A stretch of 64,000 nucleotides of DNA from Erinaceus europaeus. Its lineage: Eukaryota; Chordata; Mammalia; Eulipotyphla; Erinaceidae. The notes under the pieces are model-generated. The model saw only the letters and a list, made by a program, of their open reading frames with translations. It made no database searches and was not told the origin of the DNA. Positions 53,768 through 63,373 of this stretch are shown piece by piece (position 1 is the first letter of the stretch; each line of letters begins with the position of its first letter). Both the position numbers and the translations under genes were made by a program. The stretch covers positions 7,076,082 through 7,140,081 of the forward strand of contig NC_080164.1 in NCBI RefSeq assembly GCF_950295315.1. Reading direction: 5' to 3'.

Positions 53768-54291
53768 ATACTGCAATTACAAAATATCCACGTGAAATTA
53801 AGGGTTTTGCACTAGTGTTTAATTTCCTGGGTTTGTGGGTAAAGGGTACTATTCTGCACTAGTTCAACAACTTTTCTTTTTGTAAGTCTAAAATTGTGTA
53901 TCTATATCTATCCATAATTATACAACAACACGAAAATTGACTTGCATATTTTTCATCATATGGTAAGGGTCATGAGTTCAGGACCACAACTGCTCATATG
54001 CAGAAGGCAAGAGGGCTGACCTTGGAGGAGTGTGCCTAGGGGTCTCACCTATGGGGGAAACGAATGAGGGGGTGTACTGGCCATGAGCTACATTCACCTT
54101 GATGGACAGTGCATGGCTGCAGAAAGAAGCTGAAGGACAGCTCTCAGCCTAGACCTCTGCTGTCTAATATTCAAGACTAGTCTGTCCTTGAAAATGAATC
54201 CATGATTTTAAAGTCTCATCTGATGTGAGGGAGAAATTTGCTGTCCTGTCCCAGTCACCAGGCACCATGCATTCAAACATCATGAGTGATT
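53768..54291. other. Non-repetitive stretch
   Basis: About 520 bp; nothing recognised. Confidence 0.45.
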
Positions 54292-54304
54292 AAGACAACA
54301 TGCC

Positions 54305-54574
54305 TTGGGAGTTGGACAGTAGCACAGCGGGTTAAGCGCACATGGTGCAGAGCGCAAGAACCGATGTAAATATCCCGGTTGGAGCCCGGGCTCCCCACCT
54401 GTAGAGGAGTCGCTTCACAGGTGGTGCAGCAGGTCTGTGGGTGTCCATCTTTCTCTCCCCCTCTCTGTCTTCCTCTCCTCTCTTCGTTTCTCTCTGTCCT
54501 ATCCAACAACGACGACATAAGCAACAACAACAATGAAAAATAACAAGGGCAACAAAACAAAAAGGGGGGAAAAA
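54305..54574 (+). mobile_element. SINE family A
   Basis: AAGACAACATGCC (54292) and AAGACAGCATGCC (54575). Head GTAGCACAGCGGGTTAAGC, B box GGTTGGAGCCC. Confidence 0.93.
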
Positions 54575-54927
54575 AAGACAGCATGCCACCCTACCCTTAG
54601 GAAGCATTTTCAGTGCTCCAAACGAGAGAAGTCCTAAAATGTTGATAGGGGGCGTCAGTTCTTTCTCCTGAATGACTTGCTCAAAGATGCCTTTACTTCC
54701 GTAAAGTTGATAAGACTGGCCAGTGAATCAGCCTGTCCTTAAGATGGCCTAGGTGCTTCAAAATTTCTAATTTACGCATCACAGAAAAATAGAGGTAAGC
54801 ACCTTTTTATTTGTTGTTTAGAATTATTTCTTTGAGGAGTCGGGGGGGGGCAGCGGGGTTAAGCGCACGTGGCACAAAACACAAGCACCCACTTAAGGAT
54901 CCCGGTTCGAGCCCCCGGCTCCCCACC

Positions 54928-55386
54928 TGTTGGGTAGTATGCCACCTCCCCCTGGCTTCTGCTTAACCATATGCCTATATAGGGATTTACTGATCCAAAG
55001 CTTTGGTCTATTTACATAAATCACTTTTACATTTACATAAAGCACTCCCTCCAGGGCATTGGTGGTTCAGTGATAGTATTCTTGCCTGTTCCGCCCCCTC
55101 CTTGTCACACTCTGATTTTCACCAGTCACTTTTCTCTCCACCCTCTCTATATCACATCCTGTTTCCACCCTACTTGGAGAGTATAAAAACAGCTGCTCTT
55201 CTGATTAAAGACACTTGGAAATTGCTTTCCGCCTCTGAGAGTTCCAGAGTGTATCTCCTGCGGAAGTTAGTGCGGCACGAGTTCCTGATCCCTCTCCCAC
55301 GCAGCAGCCTAGATCGGCTCCAGTTGAGTTCTCTCCAAACCAGAGAGCACTAGCTCAGGAAGAAGTACCCTCAGGCTATCCCGGCA
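54928..55386 (+). mobile_element. Solo LTR 6 (U3 type a with tRNA-Gly half; R-U5 type b)
   Basis: 459 bp, perfect duplication CCCACC at 54922-54927 and 55387-55392. Starts like LTR 1 (TGTTGGGTAGTATGCCA) but ends like LTR 5 (CAGGCTATCCCGGCA). TATAAAA at 55182, ATTAAA at 55204. It is therefore a U3/U5 recombinant type. Confidence 0.93.
55056..55089 (+). other. tRNA-Gly(GCC) 5'-half segment in LTR 6
   Basis: 30 of 34 positions agree by eye; the most diverged of the five copies. Confidence 0.8.
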
Positions 55387-55600
55387 CCCACCTGCAAGGG
55401 AGTCGCTTCACAGGCGGTGAAGCAGGTCTGCAGGTGTCTATCTTTCTCTCCCCCTTTCTGTCTTCCCCTCCTCTCTCCATTTCTCTCTGTCCTATCCAAC
55501 AACAATGACATCAATAAGAATAGTAACCACAATAATGTTAAACAACAAGGGCAACAAAAGGGAAAATAAATAAATATTAAAAAAAAGAATTATTTCTTTG

Positions 55601-55989
55601 GCTTTGGGTTTCAGTGATACTACTCTAAAATATTAAACACTTGATCCTGTGGGGATGGGGGTGTTGTAACCTTGCAAGTCACCTCCTCTAAATTCACACT
55701 CACTGTGATGCCAGCTTCCTGGGGCCAACCCAGGGGCAAAGTAGTTGGGCCCACAGCCATTGTACCACATCAGAGGTGGGAGGGTGTGCCCTCAGGTTCC
55801 CTTGCTTTGAAACCCTGAGCTACTCTAGCAGAGGTTGGCCCAACACTTAACCTCTTTAACTCAGGTTCAGCTTGGTTAAGTGCTTTCTTGGAACTCCCAA
55901 AGCCAATTAGTAGAAGAACTGGGCTTTGAATCTGGCCGGCCCCAAGTCCAATGCTTTTTCTACTGAGCATGTCACCCAAGAGAAGGAGA
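55601..55989. other. Non-repetitive stretch with MIR remnant
   Basis: Single-copy by eye; at about 55880-55975 CAATTAGTAGAAGAACTGGG and CCCCAAGTCCAATGC fit antisense MIR. Confidence 0.45.
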
Positions 55990-56006
55990 CCAACCTGGTT
56001 AGTTCT

Positions 56007-56311
56007 CCTTTTTCTCCTCCTCCTTCTTCTCCGCCTCCTCTTCCTCCTCCTCCTTTTTTTTTTTTTTTTTTTTCTTTATCAGTGTTACTACTGGGGCTTA
56101 GTGCCTGCTCTGCAGGTCCACAGCTCCCTGCAGCATTTTTTTTTTTTTCATTCTATTATTTTTGACAGGACTGAGAAATTGAAAAGGGGTGGGAGGAGTA
56201 GAGAGGGAGAAAAATAGACAGTGCTCCCCCTGCTGGTGGGGAGGAGGAACCTGAACCCAGGTCCTTGTGCACGGTAATGTGTGCACTCAACCGGTGCCTC
56301 ACCCCAGGGTC
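56007..56311 (-). mobile_element. SINE, antisense, with pyrimidine tail
   Basis: CTCCTCCTTCTTCTCC tail tract, GTTACTACTGGGGCTTAG module, GGTGGGGAGGAGGAACC body. CCAACCTGGTTAGTTCT and CTAACCTGGTCGGTTCT flank it. Confidence 0.82.
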
Positions 56312-56329
56312 CTAACCTGGTCGGTTCTT

Positions 56330-56610
56330 TTTATTTTATTTTATAATTGTTATTTATAAAAAGGAAACAATGACAAAAAAACAGGATAAGAGGGGCACAG
56401 ATCCACACAATTCCCACCACCATACCTCCATATCCCATCCCCTCCCCTGATAGCTTTCCTATTCTTTATCCCTCTGGGAGTATGGACCCAAGGTCACTGT
56501 GGGATGCAGAAGGTGGAAGGTCTGGTTTCTGGAATTGTTTCCCTGCTGAACATGGGCGTTGGCAGTTCGATCCATATTCCCAGCCTGTTTCTCTCTTTTG
56601 CAACCAGTTC
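56330..56610 (-). mobile_element. L1 3' end, antisense, short
   Basis: TTTATAAAAAGGAAACAATG, CACCACCATACCTCCATATCC, GAAGGTGGAAGGTCTGG; stops within CAGCCTGTTTCTCTC. Confidence 0.8.
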
Positions 56611-57735
56611 AATTCTGATCCATTGATGAGCCCAGCTTTGCCCATGCTTAGGGGCACAAATAATGGGGGGCTTCGCTGTCTTTGCAGGCACCTCATGTCA
56701 GTTGTGAACATGAGAGCACTTTTCTGCTGTTCCCTCCAGCCTTGTAGCCATTTTCTGTGCATACAAGACCTTCTGGAAGAAGCCTCCTTTGTCATTTCCC
56801 ACAAAACTGGCACGTGTAGAAGTCCCCAAGGCAAACCCAGACACACCCCCTCATGACAGATTAGGATTCGTGAACTTGGTCCAACAGAATGGGAAGCGTC
56901 AAGGGAAGCTGAGTTGTGGTTTGGAATCCCACCTGTGTGTGCCACCATCTCCTTGGAGAAATGAATCCATCTTCTCACACTTCTGTCTTCTTTCTGGCCG
57001 AGTTGGGATGGCAAATCTTTTCACAGGGTTATTGTACGGATATAATGGTGCAACAGGAAAGATACATTGGGCATTGAATAAATGATCGCTATGATTTTGA
57101 TAGGCACTACTGATTCTCCATATAGTGTTTTCTGCATTTGTTCCCTCTGCAGTGCACAGGTCATTTCCAATGAAGAAGAATAAAGTTGCAAAGCTTGCTG
57201 CCTGTCAGAATTACTCTTATTTTCAGAGGACAGAAATTCTGCCAGGCAGGAAAATGGAAGTTATCCTGGGCTTTTGTGCAAGGTTTTATTTTATGCGAAA
57301 TCAAGCAAGTTGTCTTTGTTCTGAAGATGAATTTCATTCTAATGGTGCCAATGAGTCTTTGAAAATTTCGTAATTGCCATTCCTGGCATGCTCCAAACTG
57401 AGAGATGACAAAAGAATTCAGTGGCCAGTTCAGATCGGATGTGGAGATGGATGTGCATTTGTAAACACTCCAGCTGTTCCCGGAGTCATCGCAGTCCACG
57501 GAGCCTGAGCAGCTGAGCACAGTAATTGCGAAGTGAGCTGCCCTGCTTGGTGGCGCCCTGCAGGGATGGCTGGTCTTACGAACCTGACCTGGGGTTGTGC
57601 TCTGCCCACCCAGCCAGCCCTCCTTCTGCCATCCACACAACCAGACATGCACAGCACTTTCCATCTTGCCCAGACATTCTTACACTGGCATCTCGGGTAG
57701 TTCTCCCAAGGCTCTTTAAGGCCAGATAAGGCTCC
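56611..57735. other. Longest repeat-free stretch away from the gene
   Basis: About 1.1 kb with no repeat recognised and several modest frames on both strands, none with a known domain. Could hold conserved non-coding sequence; not testable here. Confidence 0.4.
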
Positions 57736-57737
57736 AG

Positions 57738-57790
57738 TCATTATCCTCTCTTATAGAGGAGGAAACTGAGGCTCAGAGAAGTTCTGTTTT
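57738..57790 (-). mobile_element. MIR SINE core, antisense
   Basis: GAGGAGGAAACTGAGGCTCAG is the classic antisense MIR core. Confidence 0.75.
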
Positions 57791-57817
57791 GTTTATTTTT
57801 ATTCTGAAGTCAAGGCC

Positions 57818-58038
57818 TGTTGCTACCTCCCTGCCTGCAGGGCACTGGTTTAACCCTCACTGTTTTGCATGCTTTTTCCTTCTCCCCATCCCCTATCCTA
57901 TGTACATCCTTTTCGGACCTGACAGTTCCACCTCAGGATATATAAGGACAAGATTGTGATTAGAAATAGCTTAGATTGTGCTGCGTTCCACATGAATAAA
58001 GACTGAACTGGATACCACTCAGCCATGAGTCTCTGGTC

Positions 58039-58075
<37 letters not shown>

Positions 58076-58094
58076 CCGCGAAGCTAGCCCGGCA
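57818..58094 (+). mobile_element. Solo LTR 7 (short; U3 type b, R-U5 type a)
   Basis: 277 bp. Starts TGTTGCTACCTCCC, has CTGCAGGGCACTGGTTTAAC, TATATAAGG at 57939, AATAAA 57995-58000, a (CT)n expansion at 58040-58072 in U5, ends GCCCGGCA. Flanks AAGGCC and AAAACC match at only four of six, so the duplication is uncertain. Confidence 0.85.
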
Positions 58095-58129
58095 AAAACC
58101 TGGTGCATGTGTGATTTCACTGTGCCCAG

Positions 58130-58480
58130 AGTCGACTTTTTCACTCAGAGAGACACAGTGGCATAGAGAGAAGATAGACATCATCATACTGGAGCTCCTG
58201 TGGTGATGTGTCACTCTCATGCAGTACTGGGGCTTGAACTTGCTCTGTGTGCCTGCCAAAGCCTGTCCCTTAGCTGGTGAGCTATCTCTGACTTCTTTCA
58301 GGTTTGACTTAATGGTGGTGTTGTTGTTATTTAAATAGGAACTGCAAGTTTGTATTTAAAAAACCTTATTGTTATTATAGTTATTTTTAACCAGAGCAGT
58401 GCTCAGCTCAGGCTTAAGGTAGTATGGGGGTGGAGCCTAGGACTTTGGAGCCTCAGGAATGAGACTCTCTTTGCATATCT
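58130..58480 (-). mobile_element. Two SINE family C-type remnants, antisense
   Basis: About 58140-58295 (CACTCAGAGAGACACAGTGG, GTACTGGGGCTTGAAC, GTGAGCTATCTCTGAC) and 58375-58480 (AACCAGAGCAGTGCTCAGC, AGGAATGAGACTCTC). Confidence 0.6.
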
Positions 58481-58524
58481 CCCCTCTTTCAAAATTCTGT
58501 TATTTTGGTGTGTGTGTATGATTA

Positions 58525-58645
58525 TGTTAGAGAGAGAGAGAATGAGAAGGCAGGAGAGAGAAAATGAGAGGGAGAGAGAGAGAAAGGGAAAGGGAGAGGT
58601 AGAGGGGGAAGGGGAGGGAGAGGGAGAAGGAGTGAGAGAGAGACT
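58525..58645. repeat. (GA)n / (GGGAGA)n purine tract
   Basis: About 120 bp purine-rich; an overlapping 105-codon frame is an artefact of the repeat. Confidence 0.9.
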
Positions 58646-58661
58646 GGAGCACTGCTCTGCC

Positions 58662-58932
58662 TGTTAAAAAATTTTTTATATTTATTTATCCTCTTTTGTT
58701 GTTCTTTTTGTAGTTATTATTGTCGTTGTTGTTGGACAGGACAGAGAGAAATGGAGAGAGGAGGGGGAAGACAGAGAGGGGGAGAGAAAGATAGACACCT
58801 GCAGACCTGCTTCACCGCCTGTGAAGCGACTCCCTTGCAGTTGGGGAGCTGGGGGCTCGAACTGGGATCCTTACTTGGTCCTTGAGCTTTGTACCACGTG
58901 AGCTTAACCCACTGCGCTACCACCCAACTCCC
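58662..58932 (-). mobile_element. SINE family A, antisense
   Basis: CTGCTCTGCC at 58652-58661 and 58933-58942. Complete antisense layout. Confidence 0.9.
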
Positions 58933-59049
58933 CTGCTCTGCCATTTTACGCTGTGCTGGGTTGAATCTAGTGTCACAGGCATGCAAATATGCTGTTTTTC
59001 CTGAATCTCCTGAATCACCTTGTTGGTCTTCCCTCCATCCACTTCTGAA

Positions 59050-59215
59050 CCTGCAAGACAGCATAATGGCTATGCAAAGGACTTTCATGCCTGAGGCTCT
59101 GTGGTCTCAGGTTCAATCCCCAGAACCACCATCAGCCAGAGCTGAGCCATGCTCTGGTCTTTCTGTGTTTTACTCTCTGTATCTCTCTTATTGAAATAAG
59201 TAAATTTTTACAAAA
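59050..59215 (+). mobile_element. SINE family C, sense
   Basis: CAAGACAGCATAATGGCTATG head, CATGCCTGAGGCTC, GGTTCAATCCCCAG B box, TCTTATTGAAATAAG tail. The clearest sense copy of this family. Confidence 0.85.
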
Positions 59216-59251
59216 ATAAATGCCTGGGGACCAACAATTCTAGGGTGCTTT

Positions 59252-59582
59252 CCTTCCTTCCTTCCTTCCTTCCTTCCTTCCTTCCTTTCTTTCTTTCTTT
59301 CTTTCTTTTTTTTCAATTTTTCTTTCTTTATTACCTTTTGTTGCCCTTGTTTTATTGTTGTTGTTATTGATGTCATTGTTGTTGGATAGGACAGAGAGAA
59401 ATGGAAAGAGGAGGGGAAGACAGAGAGGGGGGAGAGAAAGATAGACACCTGCAGACCTGCTTCACTGCCTGTGAAGCGACTCCCCTGCAGGTGAGGAGCT
59501 GGGGCCTCGAACTGGGATCCTTAAGCAGGTCCTTTTGCTTTATGCCACTTACGCTTAATACGCTGCGCTGCCACCTGACTCC
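59252..59582 (-). mobile_element. SINE family A, antisense, with (TTCC)n/(TTTC)n tail
   Basis: CTAGGGTG on both sides (about 59242 and 59586). A TTCC then TTTC tract (59255-59310) lies between the left duplication and the SINE, so it derives from the poly(A) tail. Confidence 0.88.
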
Positions 59583-59589
59583 CTCTAGG

Positions 59590-60165
59590 GTGTTTCTCAT
59601 CACCCACTCCACATAGTCTCCATACCACTGCCGTACTATCTCCTTGGCAGTGGGAAGCAACTGTTTTTTCCAGGGGAATTCATTGTACAGTTCCGAGCAA
59701 ATTATGATGTACTCAGCTGTGCAGACCCAGTCTATGGTCATAAAAGCATCAATCCAGAGTATTAATTTAACTGAAGACAAGACAAAGCCCATTAGAAGTA
59801 CAGGATGAGGTATGTTCATGTGCTTGCTGAAGTTCAAGTGAATGTTTCACTTCCCACAGTCAGTAGTTAGTTTGCAAAGTTAATGTGAAGTAGCGGGATA
59901 GATGTGCGCAGAAGGATGGCACCAAACACCTGGGTGGAAACTAGCTGCTTTTGAGCTGTGACACTCAGGGTGGCATGACCCAGGCTGATGGAATCGTCTA
60001 GCTCTCATCTTCTTTCCTTCTTTCTAATGCACTGTCCACAATCTCAAATTGACTGGATTAAAATACAAGTCGTTGAACAGAAAGGGAAACTAAAAGCAGG
60101 ATCTGATTTAATCAAGAGTAGGGTACCAAAGTGAAAACCCTGTGGTGAGGGGGAGGGTGGACATT
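59590..60165. other. Non-repetitive stretch
   Basis: About 0.6 kb, nothing recognised. Confidence 0.4.
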
Positions 60166-60174
60166 CAGCTCCCA

Positions 60175-60290
60175 GGGCGGTGGGGTGGGTGGGGGTGGGG
60201 GTGGGGGTGGGTGGGATGGGGCACAGTCTTTTGGTGGTGGGAATGGTGTTTATGTCCACTCCTATTAAAGTGTAGTCATACAAACCACTA
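60175..60290 (+). repeat. (GGGTGG)n tract and L1 3' terminal fragment
   Basis: GGTGGG repeats to 60215, then CTTTTGGTGGTGGGAATGG as in other L1 3' terminal pieces. Confidence 0.5.
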
Positions 60291-60338
60291 TTTAATTAAT
60301 ATGAGAGGGGAAAAATTCATCGTATGTCTTGAACTTTT

Positions 60339-60697
60339 TTTTTTTTTTTCCTCCTCCAGGGTTATTGCTGGGCTCGGTGCCTGCACCATGAATCCACCGC
60401 TCCTGGAGGCCCGTTTTTTTTTTCCCCCCTTTTGTTGCCCTTGTTGTAGCTTTGTTGTGGTTATTATTATTGCCCTTGTTGACACAATTCGTTGTTGGAT
60501 AGGACAGAGAGAAATGGAGAGAGGAGGGGAAGACAGAGAAGGAGAGAGAAAGATAGACACCTGCAGACCTGCTTCACCGCCTGTGAAGGGACTCCCCTGC
60601 AGGTGGGGAACCGGGGGTTCGAACCGGGATCCTTACTCCGGTCCCTGCGCTTTGCGCCACATGCGCTTAACCCACTGCGCCACCGCCCGACCCCCCA
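60339..60697 (-). mobile_element. SINE family A, antisense, full length with 3' module
   Basis: Perfect 16-bp duplication TATGTCTTGAACTTTT at 60323-60338 and 60698-60713. CGCTCCTGGAGGCCC module, B box reversed as GGTTCGAACC, head CGCCACCGCCCGACC. Among the best preserved copies. Confidence 0.96.
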
Positions 60698-60744
60698 TAT
60701 GTCTTGAACTTTTAAAACACAGACTGAGTCTTTTTAATATATAG

Positions 60745-61790
60745 GCTGAGTCTTTGATATGCTGACTCTCTCAAAAGCCTAGACCAGCGAGAACAGAAGC
60801 AACCAGTAGCACAGCTATATACAAGATGCTGGGTATTATACAGCAAACCCTAACAAAGGGACTTTTCAAAGTTGACCCAATTACCAAATAATGAGATGAT
60901 AAAGATAACTGTCCATTATCTTTTTGAACCCTAAGAGAGCAGGAACCTCACATTTCCACTATAGAGCCTATATCTACCCCAGTCTTGGAACCTTAGGGTG
61001 GGGCCCACTTTCCTGCATGCTTCTCTCAATTCAAATCAAATAATATTGCATCTGCAGATCACAACATAATCAATGCAATGAGTGCCACCCCAGCATGCTT
61101 CACTTCAGACTGTGTCCAGAGACTTCAGGTGTGGAATGACAACCCTTCAGCTTCATCACTTGGGTGAGACCTTTCCTTTCATAGTATTCTCTAATTCCAT
61201 TCCAGGTGGTCCACTCCCCAATAAAGTCCCTAAACCTAGATATAGTCCAGGTCCCCTGAGATAGACCATATGTTCACACGTGTCCATAAAGCAGGGAAAA
61301 ATATATACCTGAAAGCAGAAGTACACAAGAGTCTGCAGTGTACTTCATCTGCACTATTCCAGCCTTTAGGTCTATAATTGTTCAACAATTTGTTTGGCTG
61401 TGTATGTTAACTCTCTTTTCAGCCACCAGCTTCTGGATGCCAGCATGATGCCTACCAGACTTCCCTGGACAGAGGACCCCACCAATGTGTCCTGGAGCTC
61501 CATTTTCCCAGAGACCCACCCTACTAGGGAACAGAGAGGCAGACTGGGAGTATGGACCGACCAGTAAATGTCCATGTTCAGCGGGGAAGCAATTACAGAA
61601 GCCAGACCTTCCACCTTCTGCAACCCACAAAGACCCTGGGTCCATACTCCCATAGGGATAGAGAATGGGAAAGCTATCAGGGGAGACGATGGGATATGGA
61701 GATCGCATTGTGGGAATTGTGTGGAGCTATACCCCTCCTATCCTATGGTTTTGTTAATGCTTCCTTTCTTAAATAAAAAAAAACAAACAA
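60745..61790 (+). mobile_element. L1 3' end, sense, long copy
   Basis: About 1.05 kb: AGCACAGCTATATACAAGATG, GGGTGGGGCCCACTTTCC, CTTCAGCTTCATCACTTGGG, CAATAAAGTCCCTAAACC, then the common part CTGCACTATTCCAGCC to CTTAAATAAAAAAAAAC. It links the upstream and downstream parts of the repeat that occur separately elsewhere. Confidence 0.75.
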
Positions 61791-62899
61791 ACAAGTCATT
61801 ATCTTAAGATCCTGCAGTGAGAGGAGTAAAGTTATTTGACAATATTACCATATAGAGATGAGACGCCTCCCTAATACTTAGAATTCTTATGAGGCTCCAC
61901 CAGGATTGATTCTTTCAGAGTGCCTTGTCTTCTCCCTGGAATAGAATTCAGAGATGAGATGTGTAGGAGGAAGACAAAAAGTAGCCACTGATGGGCTCTA
62001 TACACAAACCAGTTCTTAGTTCAGTGAGCTGCATCATGGGAAACTCTCAGTGGTGTGATGGCAACATGTGTTTATTCATTTTGACATAGGACAGTTTTAC
62101 AAAGAGTTTTGCAAAGCACAAATCAGCTTCCCTTGATGCTTTCCATCTTGTTGGGCCAAGTTCATGGGTTCTAATCTGTCATGGGGTGGTGTGTCTCAGT
62201 TTTACAAAGAGAGAGAGAGGATGATGATGATGACAGTGGCTATAAATCTGAGCCTTATACATGTTATAATGATACAATGCAATTTTACTTTGGTAGATGG
62301 TAAAATAAAAGGCAAGGAGATCCTAAACTGACTATGTAATGATTGGAAGGTTTTACATTGCTCTGGGGCAAACTAAATTGAGGCAGAGAAATAGTTCAGA
62401 GGAAGCTGGATGCTGACATGTGCATATATTTGGAACTGCCAGTCTCTAAGTTTGCGTCCCTCCTTTGCCTCTGTGAATCTGCTATTGAGAGATACCTGCA
62501 CAAGTGAAGATTCCTTAGAGCAAAAGTATTAGTGTCCTTTTCTGTGAGAGACAGTCAAAAGTCAACACTCCATTAGGCCCTTGAGAAACAAGGTTGCCGG
62601 GAGTGACATAGGAAAGAACACCATGGCCTTCTCTTGTGCCCACATCACCCTGATTGTGGCCATTTGCATCACGAACATTGGCAAGTGTATCTTGACTCAA
62701 CCTTGGCTCTTTGATAGCTACTGAATAGACCAAAACACATAGAGGAGGCTTGCTGATAACAGGAACTGCTTGAAATTTTGTAACCGCTTGCTTATTCTTT
62801 AACTGATGATGTGAAGTATATATACATGTATTATCCTAAATAAAGTTTGGTGTGTCCTTGACACAGACCTCCCTACCCCTCAGCTCTCATTCCTCCTCT
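61791..62899. other. Non-repetitive stretch
   Basis: About 1.1 kb. An AATAAAG at 62838 after a TATATATACATG stretch might belong to an old retroelement, but no ends are visible. No coding frame of note. Confidence 0.4.
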
Positions 62900-62905
62900 C
62901 AGGAC

Positions 62906-63367
62906 TGTTGTTTTTGATGGGTTATGTTGTTTTCGCCGGGCTGGCTTCATGGGCGGGTAACAGACGACCAGGGACTCATGGTTGAGCTGTAGGCAGTATC
63001 TCTTTATTCATGCAGGACGCAGCACAATCTAAGCTGAGCTAAGCTAAACTAAAGGTACCGTAAAACTCACAATGCTGTCTTTATATATACTTGCCAAGTA
63101 GGGTGGAAACAGGATGTGACATAGAGAGGGTGGAGAGAAAAGTGACTGGTGACAATCAGAGTGTGACAAGGAGAGGATCAGGGTGTGACAAGGAGAGGAG
63201 GTGGAGCAGGCGAGAATTCTATCACTGAACCACTAATGCCCTGGAGGGAGGGTGGTGCTTGTTAACAGCAGTTATGTAAATAGAATGAAGTGGTTATGTA
63301 AATAGAATAGTGTTAAGCAGGGGGATTTAAACCAAATGAAACAGAAGGAGTCTCATGCATACCAACA
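62906..63367 (-). mobile_element. Solo LTR 8 (U3 type a with tRNA-Gly half; R-U5 type a), antisense
   Basis: 462 bp, perfect duplication CAGGAC at 62900-62905 and 63368-63373. Antisense AATAAA 63003-63008, antisense TATATA near 63081. The 3' terminal extension after CGGCGAAAACAACA is shared in kind with LTR 3. Confidence 0.93.
63206..63239 (-). other. tRNA-Gly(GCC) 5'-half segment in LTR 8
   Basis: 32 of 34 agree by eye, with TTCTCGCCTGC intact at the anticodon end. Confidence 0.85.
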
Positions 63368-63373
63368 CAGGAC

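Larger units (their letters stand above)
54835..55585 (+). mobile_element. SINE family A split by LTR 6
   Basis: Perfect 15-bp duplication AGAATTATTTCTTTG at 54820-54834 and 55586-55600 brackets SINE plus LTR. SINE pieces 54835-54927 and 55387-55585. Confidence 0.93.

Noticed and set aside
56466..57014. 182-codon minus-strand frame and plus-strand partner 56482-56856
   Set aside because: Starts in unique sequence and ends in an antisense L1 3' end; no domain or codon pattern.
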